64,000 nucleotides of DNA, taken from Cupriavidus respiraculi. Lineage in GTDB: Bacteria; Pseudomonadota; Gammaproteobacteria; Burkholderiales; Burkholderiaceae. The stretch spans positions 806,001-870,000 of the forward strand of contig NZ_CAJZAH010000002.1 in assembly GCF_914271545.1 (NCBI RefSeq), in the 5' to 3' direction. How positions within the stretch are numbered: position 1 is the first letter of the stretch; every line of letters begins with the position of its first letter. Below the pieces are notes generated by a model. That model saw only the letters and a list, made by a program, of their open reading frames with translations. It was not told the origin of the DNA and did not search any database. Position numbers and translations under genes: made by a program. Positions 1 to 8,717 of the stretch are shown here, piece after piece.

Positions 1-783
1 CGGCAGGTACTGCGCATAGTGCGCGGCGAACTGCCGGCCCGTGGTGAAGACCATATCGGTCTTCATCAGCACATACGGCACCAGTCCGAAGTACGGCAGC
101 GTGACCTGGATATTGCGCTTGTAACCCTGCTCGGCCAGCGCCTGGTCGATCATGCTGCGCTGCATGGAGGCATACGGCGCGGGCGCCAGATGCGGCATCT
201 CCAGATAGTGCTTCAGCGTCAGCCCGTTGCGCGCCAGCGGGTGCTGCGCGCCCAGCATGCACACCACCTCGTCTTCGAACAGCGGGGAGATATGCAGGTG
301 CTCCGGCGGCGACAGCCAGTTGCCGACGACGATATCGAGCTTGCCCTGCTCCAGCGACTCCAGGAAGTCGTTGCCGCTGGTCATCGGGTGCACGAACAGC
401 TTGGCCCCGGGGGCCAACCGCCGCACGCGCTCGACGATATTGGGCAGGAAGAACGCATCCAGATAATCCGGCGCGCCCAGATGGAAGACCCGCGTGGTGG
501 TGGCCGGCTCGAAATGCTGCGGCGGGCGCGCGATGCGGTCCATCGCGTCGAGGCTCTGCTCGGCCAGCGCCAGCAGCTCGCGCCCGCGCTCGGTCGGCAC
601 CATGCCGTTCTTGCCGCGCACCAGAATGGCGTCGCCCGTGATCTCGCGCAGGCGCTTGAGCGTATTGCTGATCGCGGGCTGCGACTGCCCCAGCCGAACG
701 GCGGTGCGGGTGACGCTCTGCTCGGTCAGCAGGGTATGCAGTACCCGCAGCAGATAGGTATCGAGATGGTCGCGTCCATGCAT
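1..783 (-). CDS. LysR-family transcriptional regulator, 3' end outside window
   Basis: Reading leftward from the ATG at 783 gives 261 uninterrupted codons that run off the window edge, so about 40-50 C-terminal residues are missing. Residues 15-55 form a LysR winged helix-turn-helix (LLTEQSVTRTAVRLGQSQ, then the PAISNTLKRLRE recognition helix). The remainder matches a LysR effector-binding domain (for example a PDYLDAFFLPNIV stretch near residue 105). It is divergent from xdhA across a 234-base gap, so it is the likely regulator of the xanthine dehydrogenase operon. The effector cannot be read from the sequence. The rightward open frame over this stretch is a shadow. Confidence 0.85.
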   Translation of the reverse strand, partial: MHGRDHLDTYLLRVLHTLLTEQSVTRTAVRLGQSQPAISNTLKRLREITGDAILVRGKNGMVPTERGRELLALAEQSLDAMDRIARPPQHFEPATTTRVFHLGAPDYLDAFFLPNIVERVRRLAPGAKLFVHPMTSGNDFLESLEQGKLDIVVGNWLSPPEHLHISPLFEDEVVCMLGAQHPLARNGLTLKHYLEMPHLAPAPYASMQRSMIDQALAEQGYKRNIQVTLPYFGLVPYVLMKTDMVFTTGRQFAAHYAQYLP

Positions 784-1017
784 GGGGAAATACGCGCGGC
801 TTGATATGGGCAAGACCGCATGACGTGAAGGCCGGGAACGGCGCATAGTGTATGCCAGCGCATCGGGCGCCGGCCATATGGGAATTTCCCCGTTGGCCGC
901 CGCCGCGGCCCGGCCGCCGGACCACGCCGCGGCTTGATGGGGCATATCACCTGGGCCGAATATTGCTTCCTCGGCGGCGGTGCTATGTTTGTCCCCATCA
1001 CCCAAAAGAGAGAGACC
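784..1017. promoter_or_regulatory. Divergent LysR/xdhA intergenic control region
   Basis: This gap separates the leftward LysR gene from the rightward xdhA. It contains a short palindrome, gcata-gtg-tatgc, at 843-855, of the size and symmetry expected for a LysR binding half. A TGCTATGTT stretch at 981-989 could be an extended -10 for xdhA. The palindrome is seen. Its function and the promoter assignment are inferred from the divergent layout. Confidence 0.4.
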
Positions 1018-2547
1018 ATGGAGACGCAACCCATCCGCTTTTTCCATCGCGGCCAGGTCCGCGAAGTATCCGGCGCCCCCATCACGCGCACCGTCCTGCA
1101 GTACCTGCGCGAGGACGCGCGCTGCACCGGCACCAAGGAAGGCTGCGCCGAGGGCGACTGCGGCGCCTGCACCGTGGTCCTCGGCGAACTGGGCGACGAT
1201 GGCGAGGTTGCGTTCAAGGCGGTCAACGCCTGCATCCAGTTTCTTCCCACGCTCGACGGCAAGGCGCTGATCACCGTGGAGGACCTGCGGCAGGCCGATG
1301 GCGCGCTGCACCCGGTGCAGGAAGCCATGGTCGAATGCCACGGCTCGCAATGCGGCTTCTGCACCCCCGGCTTCGTGATGTCGCTCTGGGCCCTGTACCA
1401 GCGCCACGTGCCAGCGGGCGACAAGCCCTCGCGCCAGACCATCTGCGATGCGCTGACCGGCAACCTGTGCCGCTGCACCGGCTATCGGCCGATCATCGAA
1501 GCCGGCCAGCGCATGATGAGCCTGCCGGCGCCCAAGACCGACCGGCTCGATCCGCGCGCCATCGCCGATACGCTGCGCGCGCTGCGCCGCGACGAAACCT
1601 TCCACTACAGCGCGGACGGCCAGCACTTTCACGCGCCCCGGACGGCGACCGACTTCGCCGCCATCAAGGCCGCCGAGCCCGGCATCCGCATCCTGGCGGG
1701 CAGCACCGACGTTGGCCTGTGGGTCACCAAGCAGTTCCGCGAGCTCGGCAACCTGCTCTATGTGGGCCAGGTGGACGAGTTGCGCGGCATCGCGCAGCGG
1801 GACGGCGCGATCGAGATCGGCGCCGCGGTATCGCTCGAGCGCGCCTACGCGGCGCTCAACGAGGCGCATCCCGAGCTCGAGGAAATGTGGAAGCGCTTCG
1901 CCTCGCTGCCGATCCGCAATGCCGGCACCCTCGGCGGCAACATCGCCAATGGCTCGCCGATCGGCGACTCGATGCCGGCACTGATCGCGCTCGGCGCCGA
2001 AGTGGTGCTGCGCCACGGCGACAACAAACGCACGCTGCCGCTCGAAGACCTGTATCTGGCCTACCAGAAGACCGCGATGGCGCCGGGCGAATTCGTCGCC
2101 GCGCTGCGCGTGCCGCTGAAGGCCGCGCAGGGCGGGCGCCAGCACTTCCGTACCTACAAGCTGTCCAAACGTTTCGACGAGGACATCTCGGCGGTCTGCG
2201 CCGCGTTCTCCGTCGGGGTCGAGGACGGCACGGTGCGCGAGGCGCGCATCGCCTTCGGCGGCATGGCCGCCACCCCCAAGCGGGCGTCCCACGCGGAAGC
2301 GGCGCTGCTTGGCAAGCCGTGGGACGAAACGACGGCCACGGCCGCGATGCGCGCGCTCGCCGACGACTACCAGCCCCTGACCGATATGCGGGCCACCGCG
2401 GCCTACCGCATGCGCGGCGCGGCCAACCTGCTGTACCGCTTCTGGCTGGAGACCCGCGACGGCGCGCTGCCCGCCGCCGCGGTCAATGTGCGCGCCGCGG
2501 GCGCCGGCGAGCCGGCCGCCACGGCCGCCACCGCCACCGTGGCCTAA
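1018..2547 (+). CDS. xdhA: Xanthine dehydrogenase small subunit (2Fe-2S and FAD)
   Basis: 509-residue electron-transfer subunit of molybdenum xanthine dehydrogenase, which oxidises hypoxanthine to xanthine and xanthine to urate in the cytoplasm. The first 2Fe-2S cluster ligands are C43, C48, C51 and C72. The second cluster has C111, C114, C150 and C152 (CGFC ... CRC). The FAD domain shows LAGSTDVG near 225-232 and AGTLGGNIANGSPIGD near 301-317. I chose the ATG at 1018 because it follows an AAGAGAGAG ribosome site. The frame stays open upstream to 934, but that part has no family similarity. It is the first gene of xdhA-xdhB-xdhC and is 15 bases from xdhB. A short Ala-rich tail ends the protein. 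Confidence 0.96.
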   Translation: METQPIRFFHRGQVREVSGAPITRTVLQYLREDARCTGTKEGCAEGDCGACTVVLGELGDDGEVAFKAVNACIQFLPTLDGKALITVEDLRQADGALHPVQEAMVECHGSQCGFCTPGFVMSLWALYQRHVPAGDKPSRQTICDALTGNLCRCTGYRPIIEAGQRMMSLPAPKTDRLDPRAIADTLRALRRDETFHYSADGQHFHAPRTATDFAAIKAAEPGIRILAGSTDVGLWVTKQFRELGNLLYVGQVDELRGIAQRDGAIEIGAAVSLERAYAALNEAHPELEEMWKRFASLPIRNAGTLGGNIANGSPIGDSMPALIALGAEVVLRHGDNKRTLPLEDLYLAYQKTAMAPGEFVAALRVPLKAAQGGRQHFRTYKLSKRFDEDISAVCAAFSVGVEDGTVREARIAFGGMAATPKRASHAEAALLGKPWDETTATAAMRALADDYQPLTDMRATAAYRMRGAANLLYRFWLETRDGALPAAAVNVRAAGAGEPAATAATATVA

Positions 2548-2562
2548 CGAGGAGCGCCCGGC

Positions 2563-4971
2563 ATGAACAAGCAAACCGACACCTTCCTGCTCGACAGCGG
2601 CGCCGCCGCGCGCATCGTGGCCGATATCGGCGCCGATATCGCCACCGATACCCCGCCGCAGGTCGGCATCTCGCGCCCGCACGAATCGGCGCATCTGCAC
2701 GTGGCCGGCACCGCCACCTACACCGACGACATTCCGGAGCTCGCCGGCACGCTGCACGCGGCGCTCGGCACCAGCGCGCGGCCGCACGCCCGCATCCGCG
2801 CCATCGGCCTGGACAAGGTCCGCGCCGCGCCCGGCGTGGTGGCGGTACTGACGGCGGACGACATCCCGGCCGTCAACGACTGCGGCCCCATCCTGCACGA
2901 CGATCCCATCCTGGCGCGCGAGACCGTGCAGTTCGTCGGCCAGCCGCTGTTCCTGGTGGTGGCCAGCTCGCACGATGCCGCCCGCCGCGCCGCGCGCCTG
3001 GCCGAGGTCGACTACGAGGACCTGCCGCCGGTGCTGACGCCCGAAGCGGCGCACGCCGCCGGCAGCTATGTCCTGCCGCCGATGCACCTGTCGCGCGGCG
3101 AGCCGCACCGGCATCTGGAGACGGCCGCGCATCGCGACAGCGGCCAGATCCGCCTGGGCGGGCAGGAGCAGTTCTATCTGGAAGGCCAGATCGCCTATGC
3201 CGCGCCGAAAGAAAACGACGGCATGCACGTCTGGTGCTCGACCCAGCATCCGTCCGAGATGCAGCACGTGGTGTCGCACATGCTGGGCTGGCAGGCGCAC
3301 CAGGTGGTGGTGGAATGCCGCCGCATGGGCGGCGGCTTCGGCGGCAAGGAATCGCAGTCCGCGCTGTTCGCCTGCTGCGCGGCGCTGGCCGCGTGGAAGC
3401 TGATGTGCCCTGTCAAGCTGCGCCCGGACCGCGACGACGACATGATGATCACCGGCAAGCGCCATGACTTCGTGTTCGGCTACGACGTCGGCCACGACGA
3501 CGAGGGCCGCGTGGAAGCGGTGGCGGTGGAGATGGTGTCCCGCGCCGGCTTCTCGGCCGACCTGTCCGGCCCCGTGATGACCCGCGCCATCTGCCATTTC
3601 GACAATGCCTACTGGCTGCCGAACGTGCAGATCGACGGCTATTGCGGCAAGACCAACACGCAGAGCAATACCGCGTTCCGCGGCTTCGGCGGCCCGCAGG
3701 GCGCCTTCGCGATGGAGTACATCCTGGACAACATCGCCCGCACGGTAGGCCGCGACGCGCTCGACGTGCGCCGTGCCAACCTGTACGGCAAGGGCGAGCG
3801 CAACGTCACGCCCTACGGCCAGACCGTCGAGGACAATGTCATCCACGAGCTGCTGGACGAACTCGAGGCGAGCAGTGCCTACCGCGCCCGCCGCGCCGCG
3901 ACACGCGCGTTCAACGCGGCGAGCCCGGTGCTCAAGAAGGGCATCGCCATCACGCCGGTCAAGTTCGGCATCTCGTTCAATGTGGCGCACTTCAACCAGG
4001 CCGGCGCGCTGGTGCATGTGTACAACGACGGCTCGGTGCTCGTGAACCACGGCGGCACCGAAATGGGCCAGGGGCTGAACACAAAGGTAGCGATGGTGGT
4101 GGCGCACGAACTGGGCATCCGGCTCGAGCGGATCCGGGTGACGGCCACCGACACCAGCAAGGTGGCCAACACTTCGGCCACCGCCGCATCGACCGGCACC
4201 GACCTGAACGGCAAGGCGGCGCAGGACGCCGCGCGCCAGATCCGCGAACGGCTCGCGCAGTTCGCCGCGCGGCAGGCCGGCGTCGATGCCGCCACGGTGC
4301 GCTTCGGCGACGACCTCGTGGTGGCCGGCGAGCTGCGGCTGTCGTTCGCCGACCTCGCGCGCCAGGCATACATGGCGCGCGTGCAGCTGTGGTCCGACGG
4401 CTTCTACACCACGCCCAAGCTGTACTGGGACCAGAGCAAGCTGCAGGGCCGGCCGTTCTACTACTTCGCCTATGGCGCCGCGTGCTCCGAGGTGCTGGTC
4501 GACACGCTGACCGGCGAATGGCGCCTGCTGCAGGCCGACGTGCTGCACGATGCCGGCCGCTCGCTGAACCCCGCCATCGATATCGGGCAGGTGGAAGGCG
4601 CGTTCATCCAGGGCATGGGCTGGCTGACCACCGAGGAACTGTGGTGGAACGACAAGGGCCGGCTGATGACGCATGCGCCGTCGACGTACAAGATCCCGAC
4701 GATCAACGACTGCCCGGAGGCGTTCCACGTGCGGCTGTTCGACAACCCCAACGTGGAGGACAGCATCCACCGCTCGAAGGCGGTGGGCGAGCCGCCGCTG
4801 CTGCTGCCGTTCTCGGTGTTCTTCGCGATCCGCGATGCGGTGGCGAGCCTCGGCGACTATCGCACCAACCCGCCGCTGCGGGCGCCGGCCACGTCGGAAG
4901 CGATTCTCGATGCGGTCGATGCGGTCCGCGCGGCGGTGGCCGCGGGGGCGACGGCGGTGCCGGCGGCCTGA
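2563..4971 (+). CDS. xdhB: Xanthine dehydrogenase large subunit (molybdopterin-binding)
   Basis: 802-residue catalytic subunit that binds the molybdenum cofactor and hydroxylates hypoxanthine and xanthine. Family landmarks are present: GGQEQFYLEGQ at 199-209, GGGFGGKES at 256-264, AFRGFGGPQG at 371-380, GGTEMGQG in the middle of the protein, and KAVGEPP at 739-745 with E743 as the expected catalytic base. Length is normal for the bacterial two-subunit form. The ATG at 2563 follows GAGGAGC and begins 15 bases after xdhA. It forms the active heterotetramer with XdhA and needs XdhC, encoded next, for cofactor sulfuration and insertion. Confidence 0.97.
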   Translation: MNKQTDTFLLDSGAAARIVADIGADIATDTPPQVGISRPHESAHLHVAGTATYTDDIPELAGTLHAALGTSARPHARIRAIGLDKVRAAPGVVAVLTADDIPAVNDCGPILHDDPILARETVQFVGQPLFLVVASSHDAARRAARLAEVDYEDLPPVLTPEAAHAAGSYVLPPMHLSRGEPHRHLETAAHRDSGQIRLGGQEQFYLEGQIAYAAPKENDGMHVWCSTQHPSEMQHVVSHMLGWQAHQVVVECRRMGGGFGGKESQSALFACCAALAAWKLMCPVKLRPDRDDDMMITGKRHDFVFGYDVGHDDEGRVEAVAVEMVSRAGFSADLSGPVMTRAICHFDNAYWLPNVQIDGYCGKTNTQSNTAFRGFGGPQGAFAMEYILDNIARTVGRDALDVRRANLYGKGERNVTPYGQTVEDNVIHELLDELEASSAYRARRAATRAFNAASPVLKKGIAITPVKFGISFNVAHFNQAGALVHVYNDGSVLVNHGGTEMGQGLNTKVAMVVAHELGIRLERIRVTATDTSKVANTSATAASTGTDLNGKAAQDAARQIRERLAQFAARQAGVDAATVRFGDDLVVAGELRLSFADLARQAYMARVQLWSDGFYTTPKLYWDQSKLQGRPFYYFAYGAACSEVLVDTLTGEWRLLQADVLHDAGRSLNPAIDIGQVEGAFIQGMGWLTTEELWWNDKGRLMTHAPSTYKIPTINDCPEAFHVRLFDNPNVEDSIHRSKAVGEPPLLLPFSVFFAIRDAVASLGDYRTNPPLRAPATSEAILDAVDAVRAAVAAGATAVPAA

Positions 4972-5054
4972 AGGCGGGGCGGGTGGCGGACTGTCGCATT
5001 TGCGAGCCGCCCGCCATCCTGAAGACCCAAACTCTGCCCGACAAAGAAAACCCC

Positions 5055-6065
5055 ATGCAAGACGCCCCGCTCCAACCCTTCCACTTCCGCGACGCCGCCC
5101 GCCTGGTGCGCGCCGGAGTGCCCGTCGTCATGGTCACCATCGTGGAGGTCGAGGGTTCCGCGCCACGCGAGCCGGGAGTGCGCATGCTGGTCACCGCCGA
5201 CGCCTTGACCGGCACCATCGGCGGCGGCCACCTGGAGTGGCGCGGCATGGCGATCGCGCGCGAGATGCTGGCGGCCGGCACCGATGCGCGCGCGATCGTG
5301 CGCATCCCGCTCGGCCCCGCGCTGGGGCAATGCTGCGGCGGCGTGGTGCAGCTCGGCTTCGAACGGCTGGGCGGAAACGATCTGGGCTGGCTCGATGCCA
5401 TCGAGGACGCCTTCGCCGCGCGCGAGGCGCTCACCCGTACCGTGCCGGCCAGCGGCCCCGTCCGCCATGCCCGGGCCTGCGCCGCGGTCGCCAGCGTCGC
5501 GCTCGGCGCCAACGGCGAATGGCAGGACACCGTCGTGCCCGACGCGATGCACGTGGTGCTGTTCGGCGCGGGCCATGTCGGCCACGCGCTGGTGCGGGTG
5601 CTTGGCACCCTGCCCTGCACCGTGCATTGGGTGGATGAACGCGACACGCTGTTTCCGCCGGGTCTGCCGGCCAATGTGACCGCCGAAGCCACCGACACGG
5701 CCGAGGCCGTGGTCGATGCCGCGCCGCCTGGCAGCTATTTCCTCGTCATGACGCACAGCCATGCGCTGGACCAGGCCCTGTGCGAGCGGATTTTCAGGCG
5801 GACGGACTTCGCCTACTTCGGACTGATCGGCTCGAAGACCAAGCGCGCGCGCTTCGAGCACCGGATGGCCGAGCACGGCATCGACCCCGCGCGCTTCCCC
5901 GAAATGGTCTGCCCGATGGGCGTCGCCGGCATCACCGACAAGGCTCCGGCTATGATTGCGGTAGCCATCGTCGCCCAGCTGCTGCAGGTCCGCGATCAGC
6001 GCCTTGCCGCGCTGACCGCCGCCCAGGACCCGCACGGCGCGGCGGCGCACCCCGCAATCCGGTGA
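5055..6065 (+). CDS. xdhC: Xanthine dehydrogenase accessory protein XdhC
   Basis: 336-residue chaperone that binds molybdenum cofactor, promotes its sulfuration and delivers it to XdhB. It is not part of the mature enzyme. An N-terminal XdhC/CoxI domain carries GGGHLEWRG (57-65) and the paired cysteines of GQCCGG (C93, C94). The C-terminal half has a Rossmann-like VVLFGAGHVGHAL. The ATG at 5055 gives the family N-terminus. A much longer frame extending upstream overlaps xdhB and is not coding. It lies 83 bases after xdhB and 33 bases before the deaminase gene. Confidence 0.95.
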   Translation: MQDAPLQPFHFRDAARLVRAGVPVVMVTIVEVEGSAPREPGVRMLVTADALTGTIGGGHLEWRGMAIAREMLAAGTDARAIVRIPLGPALGQCCGGVVQLGFERLGGNDLGWLDAIEDAFAAREALTRTVPASGPVRHARACAAVASVALGANGEWQDTVVPDAMHVVLFGAGHVGHALVRVLGTLPCTVHWVDERDTLFPPGLPANVTAEATDTAEAVVDAAPPGSYFLVMTHSHALDQALCERIFRRTDFAYFGLIGSKTKRARFEHRMAEHGIDPARFPEMVCPMGVAGITDKAPAMIAVAIVAQLLQVRDQRLAALTAAQDPHGAAAHPAIR

Positions 6066-6098
6066 ACCGCCACCGGCAGACCAAGACGAGGATTCCCC

Positions 6099-7145
6099 AT
6101 GACGCTCGACGCCGCGCTGGCTGAACGCATCCGCCGCTCCCCCAAGGCCGAACTGCACGTCCATATCGAAGGCACGCTCGAGCCCGAGCTGATCTTCCGG
6201 CTTGCGCAGCGCAACCAGGTCAAGCTGCCCTACGCCAGCGTCGACGCGCTGCGGCAGGCCTATGCGTTCACCGACCTGCAGTCCTTCCTCGATATCTACT
6301 ATGCCGGCGCAAGCGTGCTGCAGACCGAGGAAGACTTCTTCGACATGACGATGGCCTACGTGCAGCGCGCGGTGGCCGACAACGTGCGCCACGCCGAGAT
6401 CTTCTTCGACCCGCAGACGCATACCGCGCGCGGCGTCGATATCGAGATCGTCATCGACGGCATCGCCGATGCGCTGGCGCAGGCCCGCACCCAGTACGAC
6501 TTTTCCAGCCGCATGATCCTCTGCTTCCTGCGCCACCTGTCGGAGGAAGATGCGTTCGCCACGCTGGAGGCCGCGCTGCCCTACCGCGACCGCTTCGTCG
6601 GCGTGGGACTGGATTCGTCCGAACGCGGCAATCCCCCCGAGAAATTCGCGCGCGTGTTCGCCCGCGCCCGCGAACTGGGCCTGCATCTGGTGGCGCACGC
6701 CGGCGAGGAAGGCCCCGCCCAGTACGTGGCCGACGCGCTGGACATCCTGCACGTCGAGCGCATCGACCACGGCGTGCGCGCCATCGATGACGAGGCGCTG
6801 GTCCAGCGCCTCGCACGCGAACGGATCGCGCTGACCGTATGCCCGCTGTCGAACCAGAAGCTCAAGGTCTATCCGGACCTGCGCGACCATTCCCTCAAGC
6901 GCCTGCTGGACGCCGGGGTTGCGGTCACGCTGCACTCGGACGATCCGGCCTATTTCGGCGGCTATATGAACGCCAACTGGGAGGCCGTGTTCGAAGCCCT
7001 GCCGCTCGATGCCGCCGATGCGCACCAGCTCGCCCGCAACAGCTTCGAGGCGTCCTTCCTTTCGCCGATGCACAAGGCCGAGTACCTGGCCGAAGTGGAC
7101 CACTTCTGGCAAAGCGCCTTGCCAACCCAACCGGCCGCCGCCTGA
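6099..7145 (+). CDS. add: Adenine deaminase (adenosine deaminase superfamily, type 2)
   Basis: 348-residue zinc amidohydrolase. Metal and catalytic residues are visible: H20 and H22 (ELHVHIEG), H200 and E203 (HAGEEG), H224 (RIDHGV) and D281/D282 (HSDDPAYFGGY). The whole sequence resembles the Pseudomonas PA0148-type proteins, which deaminate free adenine to hypoxanthine rather than adenosine (shared FFDPQTHT and GLDSSE segments). That substrate assignment comes from family knowledge, not from a residue I can prove. Its place between xdhC and guaD fits it feeding hypoxanthine to xanthine dehydrogenase. True adenosine deaminase is the main alternative. Confidence 0.88.
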   Translation: MTLDAALAERIRRSPKAELHVHIEGTLEPELIFRLAQRNQVKLPYASVDALRQAYAFTDLQSFLDIYYAGASVLQTEEDFFDMTMAYVQRAVADNVRHAEIFFDPQTHTARGVDIEIVIDGIADALAQARTQYDFSSRMILCFLRHLSEEDAFATLEAALPYRDRFVGVGLDSSERGNPPEKFARVFARARELGLHLVAHAGEEGPAQYVADALDILHVERIDHGVRAIDDEALVQRLARERIALTVCPLSNQKLKVYPDLRDHSLKRLLDAGVAVTLHSDDPAYFGGYMNANWEAVFEALPLDAADAHQLARNSFEASFLSPMHKAEYLAEVDHFWQSALPTQPAAA

Positions 7146-7166
7146 GCGGCGCCCGCCTCCCGATCC

Positions 7167-8519
7167 ATGCCCATGACGACCTCGCCTGCCACCCAGAACC
7201 TGACCCGCGCCATTCGCGGCCGCGTGCTGCATTTCCTGCGCGATCCGCAATTCCATGACGACGCGTACCAGTATTGGGAGGACGGCGTGCTGATCGTCAC
7301 GGCCGGCCGCATCACCGCGGCCGGCGACTACGCGCAGCTTGCCGACCGCATTCCGGCGGGCGCGCAGGTGATCGACCATCGCGGCAAGCTGATCGTGCCC
7401 GGCTTTATCGATACGCACGTCCACTATCCGCAGACGGACATCATCGCTTCGCCTTCGCCGGGCCTGCTGCACTGGCTGGACACCTACACCTTTCCCGAGG
7501 AGCGGCGCTTCAGCGAACCGGCCTACGCCGCGGGCGTGGCGGGCTTCTTCGCCGACGAGCTGCTGCGCAACGGCACCACCAGCGCCATGGTCTGGAGCAC
7601 CGTGCACGCGGCCTCCGCCGAGGCGCTGTTCGCCGAGAGCGAACGCCGCAATATGCGGATGATCACCGGCAAGGTGCTGATGGACCGCAACTGCCCCGAG
7701 TTCCTGCGCGACACCGCGGAAACCGGCGTGCAGGAGTCGGCGGACCTGCTCTCGCGCTGGCACGGGCGCGGACGGCTGGCCTACGCCATCACGCCGCGCT
7801 TCGCGCCTACCTCGACCGATGCGCAACTGGCCGCCTGCGGCGAACTCGCCAGCGCGCATCCCGACGCCTACATCCAGACGCACGTCGCCGAGAACCGCGA
7901 CGAGGTCAAATGGGCGGCCGAGCTGTTTCCGACCGCGCGCAGCTACCTGGACGTGTACGATCGCCACGGCCTGCTGCGCCCCGGCGCGTTCTACGGCCAT
8001 GCCATCTATCTGGACCAGGACGACCGCAAGCGGCTGGCAGACAGCGGCGCGGCCGTCGCGCACTGTCCCACGTCCAACCTGTTCCTGGGCAGCGGCTTCT
8101 ACGACTTCCACGAGTCGGACGCCAACCGGCTGCACCTGACGCTGGCAACCGACGTGGGCGGCGGCACGTCCTTCTCGATGCTGCGGACCATGAACGCCGC
8201 GCACAAGGTGGCGCGCATGGGCGGCTACCACCTCAGCGCGCTGCGCATGTTCTTCCTCGCCACGCGGGGCGCCGCCGAGGCGCTGGGCTGGGCCGACCGC
8301 ATCGGCAGCTTCGCCATCGGCAACGAGGCCGACTTCATCGTGCTGGACCCCGCGGCCACGCCGCTGCTGGCGCGCCGCAGCGAACGCGCGGCGACGCTGG
8401 AGGAGCAGCTGTTCGCCTTCGCCATGCTGGGCGACGACCGCGTGATCGACACCGTCTACGTGATGGGCGAAACGGCCGGCGCCGGCGCGGCGACGGCTGC
8501 CAAGATCGCCGTCCACTGA
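7167..8519 (+). CDS. guaD: Guanine deaminase
   Basis: 450-residue cytoplasmic amidohydrolase converting guanine to xanthine and ammonia. The N-terminal metal site reads FIDTHVHYPQTDI (H84, H86). Later family segments include IQTHVAEN, GHAIYLDQ and TDVGGGTSFSML, which carry the remaining zinc ligands and substrate-contact residues. Two in-frame ATGs (7167 and 7173) are equally possible starts. The gene lies 21 bases after the adenine deaminase and is probably the last gene of the xdhABC operon, so adenine and guanine both converge on XdhAB. It ends with a short Ala/Gly-rich tail. Confidence 0.95.
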   Translation: MPMTTSPATQNLTRAIRGRVLHFLRDPQFHDDAYQYWEDGVLIVTAGRITAAGDYAQLADRIPAGAQVIDHRGKLIVPGFIDTHVHYPQTDIIASPSPGLLHWLDTYTFPEERRFSEPAYAAGVAGFFADELLRNGTTSAMVWSTVHAASAEALFAESERRNMRMITGKVLMDRNCPEFLRDTAETGVQESADLLSRWHGRGRLAYAITPRFAPTSTDAQLAACGELASAHPDAYIQTHVAENRDEVKWAAELFPTARSYLDVYDRHGLLRPGAFYGHAIYLDQDDRKRLADSGAAVAHCPTSNLFLGSGFYDFHESDANRLHLTLATDVGGGTSFSMLRTMNAAHKVARMGGYHLSALRMFFLATRGAAEALGWADRIGSFAIGNEADFIVLDPAATPLLARRSERAATLEEQLFAFAMLGDDRVIDTVYVMGETAGAGAATAAKIAVH

Positions 8520-8591
8520 GCTGGCTCCCGGGGTTCCGCGCCCTTGGGGCGGGACCGCGCCCAAAGGCATCCCGCGCCTTCCGCTCGCCTC

Positions 8592-8605
8592 TTGACCGGC
8601 GTCAA
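8592..8605. promoter_or_regulatory. Perfect inverted repeat upstream of the desaturase gene
   Basis: The bases read TTGAC-CGGC-GTCAA, a perfect palindrome with 5-base arms, 113 bases before the desaturase start. It could be a regulator operator. The left arm also resembles a -35 hexamer, but I see no well-placed -10. The symmetry is seen; the role is a guess. Confidence 0.3.
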
Positions 8606-8717
8606 CACGCCTGTCGCAAAAGCCGCCTACTCTGTCGTGCCCGGCCCGCCCGCGCTTGCAGCGCGCGGCCGGACCTTGTTCGCCTGTTCTCCCTGTCCGA
8701 CTACAGCAGGATCACGC

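Noticed and set aside
726-1478. A 250-codon minus-strand frame over xdhA
   Set aside because: It overlaps the xdhA coding region and the true LysR start at 783, and it lacks any family signal.
4857-8570. A 1237-codon minus-strand open frame
   Set aside because: It is antisense to xdhB, xdhC, adenine deaminase and guaD, and its Arg/Gly/Ala-rich sequence has no domain. High GC content creates such shadows.
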